Source: Stomorhina lunata (lineage: Eukaryota > Arthropoda > Insecta > Diptera > Rhiniidae). Taken from it: a DNA stretch of 64,000 bases. The position numbers and the translations under genes are program-made. The DNA lies in NCBI GenBank assembly GCA_933228675.1, contig OW121741.1, positions 55,549,310-55,613,309 on the forward strand, written 5' to 3'. The notes beneath the pieces were generated by a model. It searched no databases, was not told the origin of the DNA, and was given only the letters and a program-made list of their open reading frames with translations. Below are positions 32,337 through 44,879 of the stretch, piece after piece (position 1 is the stretch's first letter; each line of letters starts with the position of its first letter).

Positions 32337-34489
32337 TTATTTTATTCTGTAGAATGACATGTGCTTGCATTTTTTAATATTTAATTCCATTAAGTTGAAT
32401 TTACACCATTGAAAAAGCATGTCTAGATCCTCTTGAAGAAAACTTATATCGCTGGAATTTTCGAAACTATTAAAAATCTTGACGTAATCTGCATACATTA
32501 GTACTTTGGAGTGAAGAATGACATTTGGAAGATCATCTATAAAAAGTGTGAATAGAACAGGACCCAGATGACTTCCCTGAGGCACACCTGACGTAACATT
32601 TATTTCTTTAGAAATAGCTTCTCTAAACTTTACTTGTTGAGTTCTGTTGGATAAGTAATAGCTCAACCATTTTAATGCTGTGATGCTAAAACCCATCAGC
32701 GATAGTTTTTGGAGTAAAATATCGTGGTTGACTTTGTCGAATGCCTTACTAAAATCCGTATATATAACGTCGGTTTGGAGTTTATTTAAAAAGCCCCGAT
32801 TTACTAAATGGTTCCAGGATATTAGTTGTTGTAGAACGTTGTTTGCAGAAACCATGTTGACGGGTAGACAATAATGAAGTTGTTTGATGCGATAAGCTAT
32901 CAGTAAGAATTTTTTCTAATAGTTTAGGAATTGCATTTAGTTTAGCGATCCCGCGGTAATTTGACACATCGAGTTTGCTTCCACTTTTAAACATTATTCC
33001 TTTGTACGAACTTTTCCGTAATTGCGGCACACAACATAATTCAACAGACTTGTTAAAAAATGCGGTTAGGGGACCACACAAAGTTTCTGCACAATTTTTT
33101 AGAAGGCAACTAGGTATTCCATCAGGGCCAGGATGAAACGAGGATTTAATTGATTTTAAGTTTGATAAGACGGTTTCAATATGGATAAATGAAAAATTTA
33201 TATTTGTTGAATGATTTATATTAATTGGATAGTGGGTACTCTTATCATAGGAAGTACGAGAATAGGTTGTTTCAAAAAAGTCAGCAAACATATTGCTAAT
33301 TGATATATCATCATCAGCACTACAGGAACCGTATTTCATATATTTCGGATAATCGCAAGCTTGACGTTTCGAGTTGATGAATTGATAAAAAGATTTCGGG
33401 TTAGACTTCAACTTTGATCTCATCCTAGTAAAATAATTATCATATGCCAGTTTGTTGGTAATATTATATTCGGAACGCGCAATACTATAATTTTTAAAAT
33501 CAATAGAGGAACCAGGCCTCTTAAATATCTTGTAAAGTTTGTTTTTCTTATTTTTTACATTTATTAATACACTATTACTCCAAGGTGGACCTTTATTAAC
33601 ACGACTTGTTGTTTTTGGAACAGACTCCGAAATGACTTGATGTAATATAGAATAAAAGTTAGAAACAATGTCCTCAAAGTTATCACCAGAAATTATGGAA
33701 CTCCAATTAACATTAGTTAATAAATAATTAAGTTTTGTGTAATTTGTACAATGAAAGCGGTAGACTTTGTGTCGTTTCCACTTAATGCTGTTAGGGGGTG
33801 GATCAAATTTATTAGAAGGGGAATATATTTCAATATCTATTGTGGGATGATATTTATCTTCTGGAAAAGTTAAAGGGAGTGTGTTTTGTATATGTATGTC
33901 CATCGGCAGTAACAAAAGCAAGGTCCAAAAGTCTTCCAAATAGATTATAAACATTATTGATTTGGAATAGGCCAGAAGCAAGCATGGATTCAAGAAATGC
34001 GTTACAGCAAGTAGGAGTTAGGTAATTTTGTTCCAACGGGTTGTCCCACAATATGGAAGGAAGGTTAAAATCACCAAGTGCTACTAATAAATCAGATGAG
34101 TCAGATTGATGCAAAACGGACAAAATTCTTGATAAGTGATTCACATAGACATCAGATGAAGAATGTGGAGGGATGTATGAACAAGTGACAAAGAATGATC
34201 TATTTCCAAGCAGGATTTTGACAGCAACAAATTCAATATTATCATTATACTCAAATGAAATGTGTTCACAAGGCAAAGAACTTAAAACAGCAATAAGAAC
34301 TCCTCCACTCCGTTTGTGTAACCGATCATATCTGAAAATTTGGTATTTCGAGCATAATATTTCCGCGTTGTAAACATTTTTATTCAACCAAGTTTCCGTT
34401 AATACAATGATATGAAATGTGTAATCGAAGCTATTTGCATAAAGAGTTGTTATTTTTGAATTAAGACCTCGAACATTTTGGTATATCAT
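32337..34489 (-). pseudogene. CR1-like LINE B: ORF2 endonuclease-reverse transcriptase
   Basis: Three adjoining minus frames. Endonuclease 34489-33854: 'YQNVRGLNSKITTL', 'IIVLTETWLN' and 'LLVALGDFNLPSILW'. Linker and early RT 33993-32782: 'SRVNKGPPWSN', 'FHPGPDGIPSCLLKN', 'KLDVSNYRGIAKLNAIPKLL' and 'QHGFCKQRSTTTN'. Late RT 32855-32337: motif A 'IYTDFSKAFDKVNH', 'TSGVPQGSHLGPVLFTLF' and motif C 'LMYADYVKIF'. The second Asp of the YADD motif is Tyr (codon at 32484-32486, TAC instead of GAC), which should abolish activity. Frame changes occur near 33900 and 32830; the copy is otherwise full length. Confidence 0.9.
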
Positions 34490-34518
34490 TTTGAATGTGT
34501 TATCTGTAGGATGGCATT

Positions 34519-35541
34519 TTAGTTTTTTGGTCCATTATTTGCTGATGGTAAGTGAACAATGTCCGAACGGGGATTATCTCTATATATATATTCGTGAATA
34601 ATTGCTTTTGGTGGCCAAAAATCCGGGTTAACTATAGTGTCAAAGTTTTCCTCAGGAACGATAATTTTAAATGAAGATTTAGTTATATGTTCAGAGTATT
34701 TAAATTTGAAAACCAAGATATCAATATCGCAACCAATGTTTTGTTTTATATAGTTAGTAACAGCATCAGTTGTAGTTTCCGATGCAAACCGAGCAGCAAA
34801 AATTGTTCTTTTTTGCGGTACAACTTTAAGAATAGGAGCAAGAGAAGCAGTAGTATTGGAATTATTAAGGATTGAAAAAGACTGATTTTGGATGGTAAGT
34901 GATGAATTAGTTTGGGATGAAGTACCCGGTAACATTTGTCGATTAGTTATTGAATTTAGAGGGCACGGTAATCGAAGGGCTGACGAGTATGATAACGAGT
35001 TTGGTGCAAAAGTAAACGATTTATTTTCAGTTATTTTAGGTTGTGACTGAGTTGTGATGAAATCAGTTGAAGTAGAATGAGCAGGGAGTAATGTTTGTTT
35101 TACAGCTTCTTGAGTATGTATCTGCGGCGAAATTAAAACAGTGGAGTTAGAAGGAGGTAGTTGTGAATTCGACGGGTCAATATCAACAAAGTTATTGGCT
35201 TTATTAACATTATTTGAAGAAATTTCAGTATTTATTTCAGTTCCCGTTTTTTTTTCTTTTAGGAGTACACGGTGCTTTATCAAATAGTTCCTTGTATTTT
35301 AAGAACTTTTTGGTTAGGCAATTTAAAACTTTAATTATATCATCAAGTTCAATATTGGTGTTTTTAAAAAATGAAAAAATTCAAATTTTTACAGCACCAA
35401 CGAAGTCCTTTATCTTCGCTAAGATTATCGGCAGTCCGGGGGGCCAAGTCGACGCATTTGGCATGATACACATCATGACAGAGCCAACAGGCAACCATTG
35501 ATTCTTCATTTTTTATTCTGCATTTCGGTTTGGAACAGGCC
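34519..35541 (-). pseudogene. CR1-like LINE B: ORF1 with PHD-like finger
   Basis: Minus strand. From ATG at about 35541 a cysteine/histidine pattern ('CSKPKC', 'CWLCHDVYHAKCVDL', 'LRWCC') matches a PHD-type zinc finger, as found in ORF1 of several CR1-group LINEs. The frame breaks near 35340-35280; from 35283 a 254-codon frame continues as a low-complexity Ser/Thr/Asn-rich linker and a C-terminal part with 'IFAARFASETTTDAVTNYIK' and 'SSFKIIVPEENFD', which resembles the RNA-recognition-like C-terminal part of such ORF1 proteins. It ends 30 bp upstream of ORF2, consistent with a bicistronic LINE. Confidence 0.78.
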
Positions 35542-35544
35542 ATG

Positions 35545-36327
35545 ATAAAGAAAATTTAGTTTGCAAATTTCAATAAATTGATTGCTGGGTAGTGTTGATA
35601 TATCAATAGATAAAAAATAAACTTAGTTGGCAACTCCAAATACAGCTTATTGTGGACATAAACCAGGTTACACATGTAGTTTGCGAATTGAAAAATAGAT
35701 GACACTGTAAGGACAACAACCTCAATTGTATTCTGAATGTAAGGTAGTAGATCGTTTGTTACACAGATGTTTAATCACGGTATTGGATAAATAGAAGATG
35801 AAAATAAAAGAGAAGCAAAAATAAATGCAAGCAATTGTTTATGCCTATGAAATTGATTTTTTTTATGAGAACCAAATCAGTGTAGTCAACACTTTATTTT
35901 GTGTAACACAGTTTGTATTTTGATCAAATAGTATTTATATAACGTATAATGAATTTATTATTAGTTTTTATCACAGTATTTAACTCAATAACAGGGAACG
36001 AATTTACAAACGCGTCCGATAATGCCAGGGATGGAAACTTATATAAAATCAAAATTTCCTTTTTTCTTCAAAAGATTAATAATATAATATATATAATATA
36101 ATTCCCCGACAACATTCCAATTGGAACAAGGGGTACTTCTCTCAGACAATGAGCTGCATCCGATTCGTTTTAACGCCGGCTCCGAACGGCAGTGAACATT
36201 TTATAACATGTTCCTGACTATTTTTAAATCTACACATAATTAAATGTCATATGGATCCTACATATTGCCATATTGGTTATTTCTTTTATAATCACGGACA
36301 ACAACCTTCCTGATAATATTTTTTTAT
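35545..36327. other. Non-coding stretch upstream of LINE B
   Basis: Probably the LINE 5' UTR for the first 100 bp or so; the rest holds short AT-rich sequence and a 'tatataatatat' run near 36085-36105. No gene or element ends recognised. Confidence 0.35.
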
Positions 36328-36335
36328 GTTATAAT

Positions 36336-37789
36336 CAGTGTGGCCATTTTAGCATTTTTGCTGCTAGATTTAGCATTTTTATTTTTAATTTAGCTGCAAA
36401 TTTTTCATTTTGCAGTTAGCATTTTTTTAGCATTTGTCAATTATATATTTAGCATTTTTTAGCATTCTTTTTTTTATTCAAAATATTTATTTAATCAATT
36501 AAATAATCTTAATTTCAAAATCTAACACAATTTTTTTGTTGATTAAACATTTAAATTTGTAATCCCGTCACTAAACTGAATGGAAATGGCATCACATTGT
36601 TTATGTGTCAGAAAAAAATGTAACTTGCTACAACTACCGAAGAGTACATTATAAAGGGCCCCACAGACATCGTTATTTTTGCACAATTTTAACAGTACGG
36701 TGTTGTTGTATGTAACGCATAGAAATATAAGTGTTAGATCCAAAAGACTTAAAATCACTTCCTGTCGATTTAAAGATGTCTGTCAGTCTAGACGGCTAGC
36801 TGAACACCAATGCAAACCTTAGATTCAAAGTACTGATAGTAATTCTAAAGAAATTTGAATACAAAAAATTATTTTGGTCGTGGGACCATGGTTATTAAAA
36901 TTCGTCAAAATGGGTCAATTATTTAGGTCTCACTTCCCAGAATTTGTATTTTTCCAGAAATAGCAGAATATTTTTATGAAATTTAAAACAAATACTGACT
37001 ATGTACACAGAAATCACTTTACCAAATTTCGTTGAAATCGGTCCATATTTGTACATAGCTCCCATACAAACTATTTTGTTAAAATTCACTAAATGAGACG
37101 AAAATCACTTAAATGCTCTGAAGATAATGACAATTCTTAGTTTATTAGTTGCATACGCAATTTCTATAATAACTGGTATCAAATGGCAAAATTTCATACA
37201 TAAATGTATATAAATTAGTAATTACATGTATACTTCAATTACATATCGTCGTGCGGGAGTTTATGTGCTCTATCCGCCATTTTACACATTTTGAGTTAAT
37301 GATGCCACTTTAGTTTTTCGATCCTAAATTTTTAAAATCTGCAATCTCGTCTAGTTTCTGAGAAAAATAGTGTCTGTTTTGTTCTATATCCTGATGTTTT
37401 GCTCTATACGCCAAATGTATGGTGTAAAATCTCAAAATTCTACTGTATAATTTTTTAGAAAAATTAAATTAAAACTTCAAGATCGATTTTCTCAAAATGC
37501 ATTTTGGCGTATAAAGCACATAAACTTCCGCACGACGATATGTGTCATTCAATTCATATTCCGTTACATTTAATCAGTTTGCTTCAATAAAATAATGTGG
37601 AATAAGCGTTTATAGGGAAGAATTATTGAAAATAAGCCATTTATAAAGATATATTAATCAAAGTAACAAAAAATAATACAATTAAAATTTTAGCATTTTT
37701 TTTTGGCAGTATAGAATTTTGTTTAGCATTTTCTAGCATTATTTTAAAGCCGATTTAGCTGTAAAATATTTTTGGATATGGCCACACTG
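36336..37789. mobile_element. hAT-type non-autonomous element
   Basis: 1,454 bp; ends CAGTGTGGCCAT and (reverse complement) CAGTGTGGCCAT, flanked by the perfect 8-bp direct repeat GTTATAAT (36328-36335, 37790-37797). The subterminal 400 bp are rich in 'ttagcattttt' words on both sides. No transposase; the frame at 36543-36758 has no recognised domain. Contains a smaller TA-flanked MITE. Confidence 0.85.
37246..37538. mobile_element. TA-flanked MITE (Tc1/mariner-type), 293 bp
   Basis: Inverted ends TCGTCGTGCGGGAGTTTATG and CATAAACTTCCGCACGACGA extend for about 33 bp with few mismatches, flanked by TA on each side (37244-37245, 37539-37540). Interior non-coding. Nested in the hAT-type element. 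Confidence 0.75.
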
Positions 37790-37797
37790 GTTATAAT

Positions 37798-38390
37798 ACT
37801 TAAAACTGTTATAATAATCCGAAATTAAATGTCAAATCAAAAATAATAAAAGAAACAGAAAATATGTTTTGTAAACATATTAATTAATTAAATTTGCAAA
37901 AAAATAACGAATATAAGATTTTTAAATTAAAACAAAAAATTCACAAACAAAAAATAAGTCGAAATCACACAGTAATTACTACAATTCAATCTGAGAGCAA
38001 GTATCATCTTTCCAAAAGCTTTAATATAAGCGGATAATTTATATTATGAAATGAATATGTTCTATAGGTTGTAAAAATTTTGTAAGTTCAAAAGTTTGTA
38101 ATTTAATTTTAAAATCAGCAGCTTTGCTTGACAAAAATAGTTAGAAAAGAGGTCGCTTATGAACGAATATCCTTGCCATGAAAAGTTCCTACTAACTTTC
38201 CTTGCATGTCTTTTAATATATAATATTGATTTCTAAGCTTTTCAGGGATTCTAGCTTTAATAAAAACTGGTGGTAATTAAGCATTGAAGCCTTTTTCCAT
38301 GTTACTCTGTGCAAAAATTTCTGCGAAATACCTCTTGATTGATAGAAAAATTTTGTGGTCTTGTACGCAAATTGTATTGAACTTGATTTT
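37798..38390. other. Non-coding stretch before Gypsy-2
   Basis: AT-rich. From about 38150 to 38390 the minus strand may hold the continuation of the Gypsy-2 integrase in broken frames, but I could not follow the catalytic core. No LTR identified. Confidence 0.35.
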
Positions 38391-38392
38391 TA

Positions 38393-40266
38393 TCATAAGC
38401 TTTCTTTATATATTTTCTTAGATTTTGGCGTATTAGATGAAGATTTCTGGAAAGGTCTTGAAGATATTGCAATGTTTCCCTTTGGTGGTTTCATTACAAA
38501 ATTTGTTGCTTTTGTTGATTTGCATTTCTCACAATTACGAACATACTCTCTAACATCTTTTACCATACCCGGCCAATAACAATTTCTTCTTAACAGATCT
38601 AAAGTTTTCATCATTCCTCCATGAGCAGAAATAGGTATATCATGTGCTATTTTAACAGTATCTTGACAAAGTCGATATGGTATCTAGAGCTTCCATGCTG
38701 TATTTTCTTGCTCTTTGTCACCAGAATAACACTCGGTACGAATATATGTGAACTTGTCCAAAACTTTTATGTTAGGTATTTAGCTTGATTTTGAGATACT
38801 TTTTCTAATTCTTGATAGAGCATCGGGAACAATATTGTCTTTACCCTTTCTATGGCTGATTGAAAACTTATATGGTTGTAATTTAAAAACCCAACGAGCG
38901 AGTCGGCCGTTCAAATCGGACTGTTTTATAAGCCACAACTTCAAATTCCTGCTTCTCTAGGTAGCAACGAAATTTCTTTATTCTTTAGCTGCTAAGCATT
39001 CTCGCTCTGTGACAGAGTAGTTACGCTGTGCTGTATTAAGCTTTTAAGCGTTCATGAGCACGCTATTGGCCTTGCTCATCCAACTGCACTAAAACAGCGC
39101 CAATACCGTGAACACTCTAGTCACAGTGTAAGAAAAACTTTTTCGTTAAATCAGGATTATATAAAACTGGAGCAGTTGTAAGAAGTTTCTTAACTCTATC
39201 AAAAGCTTAATGTGCCTGCGAAGTCCATTCGAATTTCTTTTAAGTTGATAAAATATCTCAGATGAAAAATTTTCAATAAATCTACGATACCAGCCTGCTA
39301 AACCTATAAAATCTCTCACTTGCTTTAAGTTTTTGGTAATTGGGCTGTTGACTATCGCGCTAATTTTTTCAGGATCAGTAGTTATACCACCTTTCCAGAT
39401 GAAGTAACCTAAATAATTAACTTTCGTTACACAAAACTTACTTTTCGCAACATTTATCGTTAAATTTGCTTTACGAAATTGAGATGCGATTCTCAATAAA
39501 ACTTCCATATGTGAATCAAAATCTTCTGAGACTATGACTAAGTCATCCAAGTAACCAAAAACGGATTTTTTGAGATCTGCTGGTATAATTTCATCTACTA
39601 GTCTACACATAGTTTGTGCCGCATTGCAGAGGCCAAACGGCATCACCACAAACTGATATAACGGTCTCCCTGGTACTGTAAAAGCAGTCAATGGTTTGGA
39701 TTCTTCATCAAGGCCAATTTTCCAATAAACGTCTTTTAAATCAAGTTTATATATATATATTAATCAAGTTATTATATTAGCTTAAGGCAATCTCGCAAAT
39801 ATACCGCCAATATTAGGTAATGGATAAGCACCTTTTTTTGTAACTAGATTCAATTTTCTTGTATCCAGACATAGCCTTGTTTGGCTTTACCACTTACCTT
39901 ATAGGTTGAGAGCTCAATCACACCTAAGGATAACATGCGGTCAATTTCTTCAAACATATATTTTTCTACTGCAGGAGAAACAGGATAGAAACGTTGCTTG
40001 ACCGGAGTTGCATTTCCTATATCAAGAAAACCTTTACAAAAATTCGTAAAAAGGGTGGGTGCGTCGGAGAAACCGGGTTTTTCTATTATTTGCTCAAAAA
40101 GTTCAAAATAAAATATATTCAAAACATTTTTTGGTGTAAACGAGTTACTCACCGACTCTGCTAGGGTGTAGGGTACTACCCTATGTTTATATGTGCGGGT
40201 GGTATGTGTATTTTTTACACGTCGATTCTCTTTTGTGCTATCTTCCCGCTTTGAATCAACCAGCAA
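38393..40266 (-). pseudogene. Gypsy-2 pol remnant (RT, RNase H traces, integrase finger)
   Basis: Minus strand, in order. 40266-39850: linker and RT start ('VKQRFYPVSPAVEKYMFEEIDRM', 'LSLGVIELS'). 39691-39146: RT core with 'LYQFVVMPFGLCNAAQTM', motif C 'VFGYLDDLVIV' and 'VNYLGYFI'. 39140-38650: RNase H traces in many frames. 38614-38393: integrase zinc region 'LDLLRRNCYWPGM', 'VRNCEKC'. An insertion or loss near 39710-39850 removes motif A; the AT microsatellite at 39752-39764 lies there. Osvaldo/Ulysses-like by the 'VVMPFGLCNAAQTM' wording. No LTRs seen. Confidence 0.82.
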
Positions 40267-40340
40267 GTGTTGTTGGCGCGGAGTAGATTGGAGAATATTC
40301 TTGGTGAGTTATTTTGTTATTTTTATTTTTTGCATTGAAC

Positions 40341-42536
40341 CAGGGTTTAAATTTACTACGAGTTTTGTATAAAAATTGTTGAATATTTCATAATTTGAAA
40401 TGAAAACTAAAAAAATATTTCAATTCAAATAATTTTCGGCAATAAAAAACTATAAATATTGAAACTAAATCCATATTTCATAAATTTAAAATTCATTGGA
40501 AAAGCTATTTTTTTACTTTTGCTATAAAAATTGCTAACAAAAAAATATTTTCTGATAGTAATATTTTTTTGTAGCAAGAATTTTTCATTTCAAAATATTT
40601 TACTAAAAAAATATGAAAACTTAAAATTTATGAAACTAAAAAAATATGAGAAATTTTGAAATTGAAACTACCAATAGCAGACTAAAAATTTTTTAACTAC
40701 AAAATATGAGGAATTCAAATATTACAACTTAAAATTTGTTTAAATTATAATATTTAAACTTGATTGCAGGCTTTAAATTCTGAAACTTAGAAAATATAAG
40801 CATTCAAAATTTTAAAAATCCAAGATTTTAAACAAAAACTTCTTAAAATAAAAGAAATAATCAACAAAGTCAAACTAAAGCGCCAATTCTAATTTACATC
40901 ATACCTCTATTTCTTAATGAAAACTTGTATTCCGCAGAATATTTGCATTTTCTTTTATATTGAGAAAAGTCAAAATTGAATCAACACCCACCAGCCAACT
41001 TATGCGTCGAATGTCGTGTTTAATTTATATGGTCACAGGAATTTCTAATCAATATAATATATCAGTTCATGGATGAAAATATTTTTAACTATTGACTTCA
41101 AACTTAGATTCGTGTTTTTAACTATTTATAAATAGTTGTACGTGTACCGGTTTGGTCCAGTTTCTGCGATGAAACGAAAAATGGTCAGTATAGCTTAATA
41201 AGATATTTTGCGGAATACAATGCTTCAGTTTTAAAATTTCCTAATTAAAAATTAGAAACAATTAATGGTCATAAGCTCAAAATAAATGATTGAATACAAA
41301 ATACAAATTTTGTTGTCGACAATCTTCTTTAAAAAAATATTGTTAAATTCTTATAGACAAATTTAAATTATTGATAATTTTATAAGAAGATTTTTGGTTA
41401 TCCATAATTCTTTCTATAAATTTTATTGATATCGGTCATTTCTTTAAAAAATCTGTTTTTTCGTTTTGTCCACATAAGAAAATAAAAGTAAAAATTCATG
41501 TTTTTGTGCTTTCATAGGGTTTTAAAAGACTTTTGCGATTGTGTCTTGTATATTAAGTATGTATTGTCAAATATGAGCCAATTCCTACAAAATAAGGTAT
41601 ACTGATTTCTGTTAGCATAGGTAATATTTTTACGCTGAACATTAATAAAATACAAATAATTTGTGGTTGTAAAGGGCCAAAAACTCTAATTCGGAAAGGC
41701 ATCCCTATGGGAGGTACCCGAAGTAGTAATACTTGTACAAAAATTCAGCCAGACATCGTTAAATCGACTCAGCGAGTGATTCTGAATCGATCGTGTAGGT
41801 GGTTCTCAGACCGATATTTTTATGCGTTACAAACATCAGCAGAATATACCGATTCCACCTATGGTGGTGACCGTTTTATCGTTATCGTTTATTATCGTTT
41901 TAGCTATGTCCATCTTTCTGTTGAAATCAACATTTTTCTTAATTGTATTCGCATCTTTAGCAAATAATACAAATATGAAGTATTTTTTTGTCTTAATCTT
42001 CCAAATTTCATTTGAGTTTCTTTTTGATGATCAATTTGTAATTTTAGTTTTTGGTTATTGAAACTTTTTATTCCTCATATTTTTTTCAATTCAAGAATTC
42101 TTCGTCTGCAATTTTAATTTCAACAATTTAATTTGAAATTTTTAGATTCAATATTTGAAATTTTTTAGTTTCAATATTTGAATTCTTCATATTTTGTAGT
42201 TAAAAAATTTTTAGTCTGCTATTGGTAGTTTCAATTTCAAAATTTCTCATATTTTTTTAGTTCATAAATTTTAAGTTCAAATATTTTTTTAGAAAAATAT
42301 TTTGAAATGAAAAATTCTTGCTACCAAAAAATATTACTACCAGAAAATATTTATTTCGTATGCTACCAACAATATGAAAATATTCGAAAACCCAAAATAT
42401 TTTTAAAAAACTAACAAAAATTGCTCTATGAATGAAATATTTTTTGTTTATGCTTTTTGAAAAATGAAAAATTTTTCATATTTTTCCGTAGCCTAAATTT
42501 AATATTAAAAACTATTTTACCAAATATTAAACCCTG
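40341..42536. mobile_element. hAT-type element with long AT-rich inverted arms
   Basis: 2,196 bp; ends CAGGGTTTAA and TTAAACCCTG (the right end reads ATATTAAACCCTG), flanked by the perfect 8-bp direct repeat CATTGAAC (40333-40340, 42537-42544). Inverted similarity continues inwards for several hundred bases; the clearest mirror pair is 40663-40735 with 42160-42232. The arms consist almost entirely of words such as 'aaaatatttgaaa'. The middle (about 40870-42040) is less AT-biased and has no recognised gene; the frames at 41707-42061 carry no domain. Confidence 0.82.
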
Positions 42537-42544
42537 CATTGAAC

Positions 42545-43140
42545 ATTCAATGTTTTTGGTTTTTTTTTTAATTTTGTTGTTTTTAACATTCTTTTAGTTT
42601 GACAGTTGTTTTATGTTTTATTTTTTAAAATGTTTTGTGGACTGTAATTTTGTTTTTAATATATTTTGTGGACTGTATTTTTTTGTTTCTATGTTGTTTC
42701 ACTGATTGATTTTTAACTTTTGTTTGCAGGCTTAAGAATCATGTTTTAACGGGTTAGAGGGAGATAGCACTAGGACTTTGATTAAATAAATAAAACACAA
42801 AAGGTTTCTATAAACTTTATAAAATTATTATTTATTAACAATTTTGTGCAATATTAGATTTTAGGTTTTAACTGTGTTTTAGAGTTTATGTTTTAGGTAT
42901 AAGTATTTTATTTTAATTTTAAGTTTAGTGTTAGTTTTTTATTTATTTATTTATTACACCGACGGTGTTTCGGGTTTTAACTCGGGTTGTTGGGTTGTTG
43001 GGTTGTTGAGCTGAACTTTCAATCTGATGATTGTGGTGACTTAAAACTTGACACTTTTCTTGTGGTCACTTTCTTCATGGGCGAAGTTGGCTGCAGTTCC
43101 TTAACAACAGTGATGAGCCTTTTGTTCACCACGTGACAGC
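42545..43140. other. Non-coding stretch with (TTGTTGGG)n
   Basis: Holds a short 'gggttgttg' tandem repeat at about 42984-43010 and a 'tttattta' repeat near 42942-42956. The patch 43065-43140 (gcgaagttggctgcagttcc) has higher GC but no frame or element end I can recognise. Confidence 0.4.
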
Positions 43141-43144
43141 GGGT

Positions 43145-43300
43145 TTCAGAAAAATAACAGGACTACTTATCAATAACAGATATGTTAAAAAATATAAACA
43201 TTATAATTTTTTTCAAATCGGTGCTTTGTCTTTGAGAAATTTTTGTTTAAACTATTTTTTTTACAAATTGGCATTATTTGGAGAGGGCATGTGCGAATTA
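43145..43300. repeat. Fragment related to palindromic element B
   Basis: Reads 'tcaataacagatatgttaaaaaatataaacattataatttttttcaaatcggtgctttg' in pieces that match the block at about 17395-17530, including 'caaatcggtgctttg', 'ttacaaattggcatt' and 'gcatgtgcga'. No ends or flanking duplication are seen; an old partial copy. Confidence 0.65.
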
Positions 43301-43309
43301 TAGCATTGG

Positions 43310-43714
43310 CAATGCTGGCTAAATAATTTCATGTGTGTTTGTTGCTGTTTTAAGAAATTTGAGCGACCTGCTTCGTTGAAATCAGCAAAGAGACTAAGTA
43401 AAATATTATTGTTTTCCTTTCTCATTTATTAGAATTTTACTACAGTTCGTGTTGTACCTGTGAATATATGTTAAAAAGCCGATTGGTGCTCGGCTTGGAG
43501 AGAAAAATGCTGATACTTACAGCAAAGCTTTCAAGAGCAAAATATTTCTCTGCTTATAGACACTAACAGAACAACATCAACAGAAACATTCTAGAAATCG
43601 AGTGGAAGAATTATAAGCAGTGAACTTTGCTATATAAAAGCTATTTAAACGAGGGGAAGAATTATAAGCAGTGAAATTTGCACAATGGGGCAGATAAACT
43701 AAAAATTCGTGACA
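43310..43714 (-). repeat. Gypsy-3 3' LTR (partial)
   Basis: On the minus strand a polypurine tract AAGAGGGGACAG (43726-43715) is followed by TGTCACGAATTTTTAG, the expected LTR start. Inside is a tandem pair of a roughly 57-bp unit containing 'CACTGCTTATAATTCTTCC' (about 43690-43600). The LTR's far end is not defined. In-frame reading through it is an artefact. Confidence 0.65.
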
Positions 43715-44165
43715 CTGTCCCCTCTTAAGTCTGTTCTTTCCGAATAGGTACAGTCTCGATTCTTCGTAGGTGGCCAATCGAGGTGTACGACATTCATTTT
43801 ACACCTGGGACTCTTATCTTTCTGTATTCGATACGCCACATCATTTATTCTTTTGACAACCTTGTACGTACCGTCCCAATGAGTAGTGATGTAGTTTGGA
43901 GGATAATCCTTTTCTGCGCTGTGGGTTGTATAAGGGTACCAACTGCCCTTCATTAAATCCTTGGGAATTGGCCGCTCGATCGTATCTGGCCTTCATCTTG
44001 TCGCTGACCATTCTAATTTTGCTGCCGACGAATTCATAAAGTTTACTGTGGTTTCCTTGCTCTTGGGAAAATAAATTACCGCGATTCTCAGTATTTGTTA
44101 TCGGCTTAGTATCAAATTGCAAGTCAGTTGGTAATCGCAGCTCAGTTCCGAAAACGACTTTTCCG
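43715..44165 (-). pseudogene. Gypsy-3 integrase C-terminal region
   Basis: Minus strand: 'FVGSKIRMVSDKMKARYDRAAN' and 'FNEGQLVPLYNPQRRKGLSSKL' (44122-43841), then in the next frame 'HWDGTYKVVKRINDVAYRIQK' and 'PRCKMNVVHLDW', the GPY/F-like module and C-terminus of 412/mdg1-type Gypsy integrases. A 1-2 base shift at about 43870 separates the parts. It ends 50 bp before the polypurine tract, as in the intact family. Everything 5' of this is absent. Confidence 0.82.
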
Positions 44166-44409
44166 ACAATATGCCAGCAGAAAGTTTTGTATGTGTTGTA
44201 AAATTTGTATTTACAAATCGAAGTGAATGGACGTGGAAATGCCTATCTCACAGTAAGTGTGGCGGAGAGTGATTCTAAAAATATAAATAAGAAAACTGAT
44301 GACAGAACACATTTAACCGCCAAGTCATTAAATCTTCATGTTCCCCTTCTCTATTGATAAGAGGGGAAAATTTAATAAAACATAACACGTTGACAGATAA
44401 CAACAACAG

Positions 44410-44863
44410 TATGGTAAACAATAGTAGTTCACTTTCACTTGCGCCTAAAAGTATGCCACACACTTCACCCCTAATTCAAAACCAGCCGCAGTAAGTAATA
44501 ACTTTATTAACCCTAAAACGGGAGCAATACCCAAAAATGTTCCGCCTTCCCCCAAAATTGCAATACAACAAATTCAAATGGGTATTGATCGTTATATAAC
44601 AGTATTAAAAGGAGGACTTAGTCCAAAGTCCTCAAAACTAGCATCAACTCCAAAAATATCAAATGAAAATATATCTAAGGGAATAAATTCCCATAATATA
44701 AATACTCAGGGAGTGAAGTGTGCAAAACCCCCACCTAGCTATTTGAGAGAAAAAAAACTCAAACGAATTAATAAACAAAAATTGTTTTCATTAATCGGCG
44801 AAAAAGCATTTTATATTGTTCCTTTTAAACGCTCTTACATAAGTGAAACTAAAATTCAAGTGA
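44410..44863 (+). pseudogene. Jockey ORF1 (gag-like), N-terminal part
   Basis: Starts around ATG 44411 ('MVNNSSSLSLAPKS'), shifts frame near 44490, and is then open from 44578: 'MGIDRYITVLKGGLSPKSSK', a Ser/Pro/Asn-rich linker, and 'INKQKLFSLIGEKAFYIVPF' leading into the RNA-binding part. Cut at 44863 by the Penelope element; ORF1 resumes at 48346 after the 12-bp target duplication. Confidence 0.75.
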
Positions 44864-44879
44864 TTTATTTATTTTTCAA

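Noticed and set aside
41707..42061. Small membrane protein genes inside the hAT-type element
   Set aside because: Two overlapping hydrophobic frames caused by T-rich sequence; no domain or conserved start.
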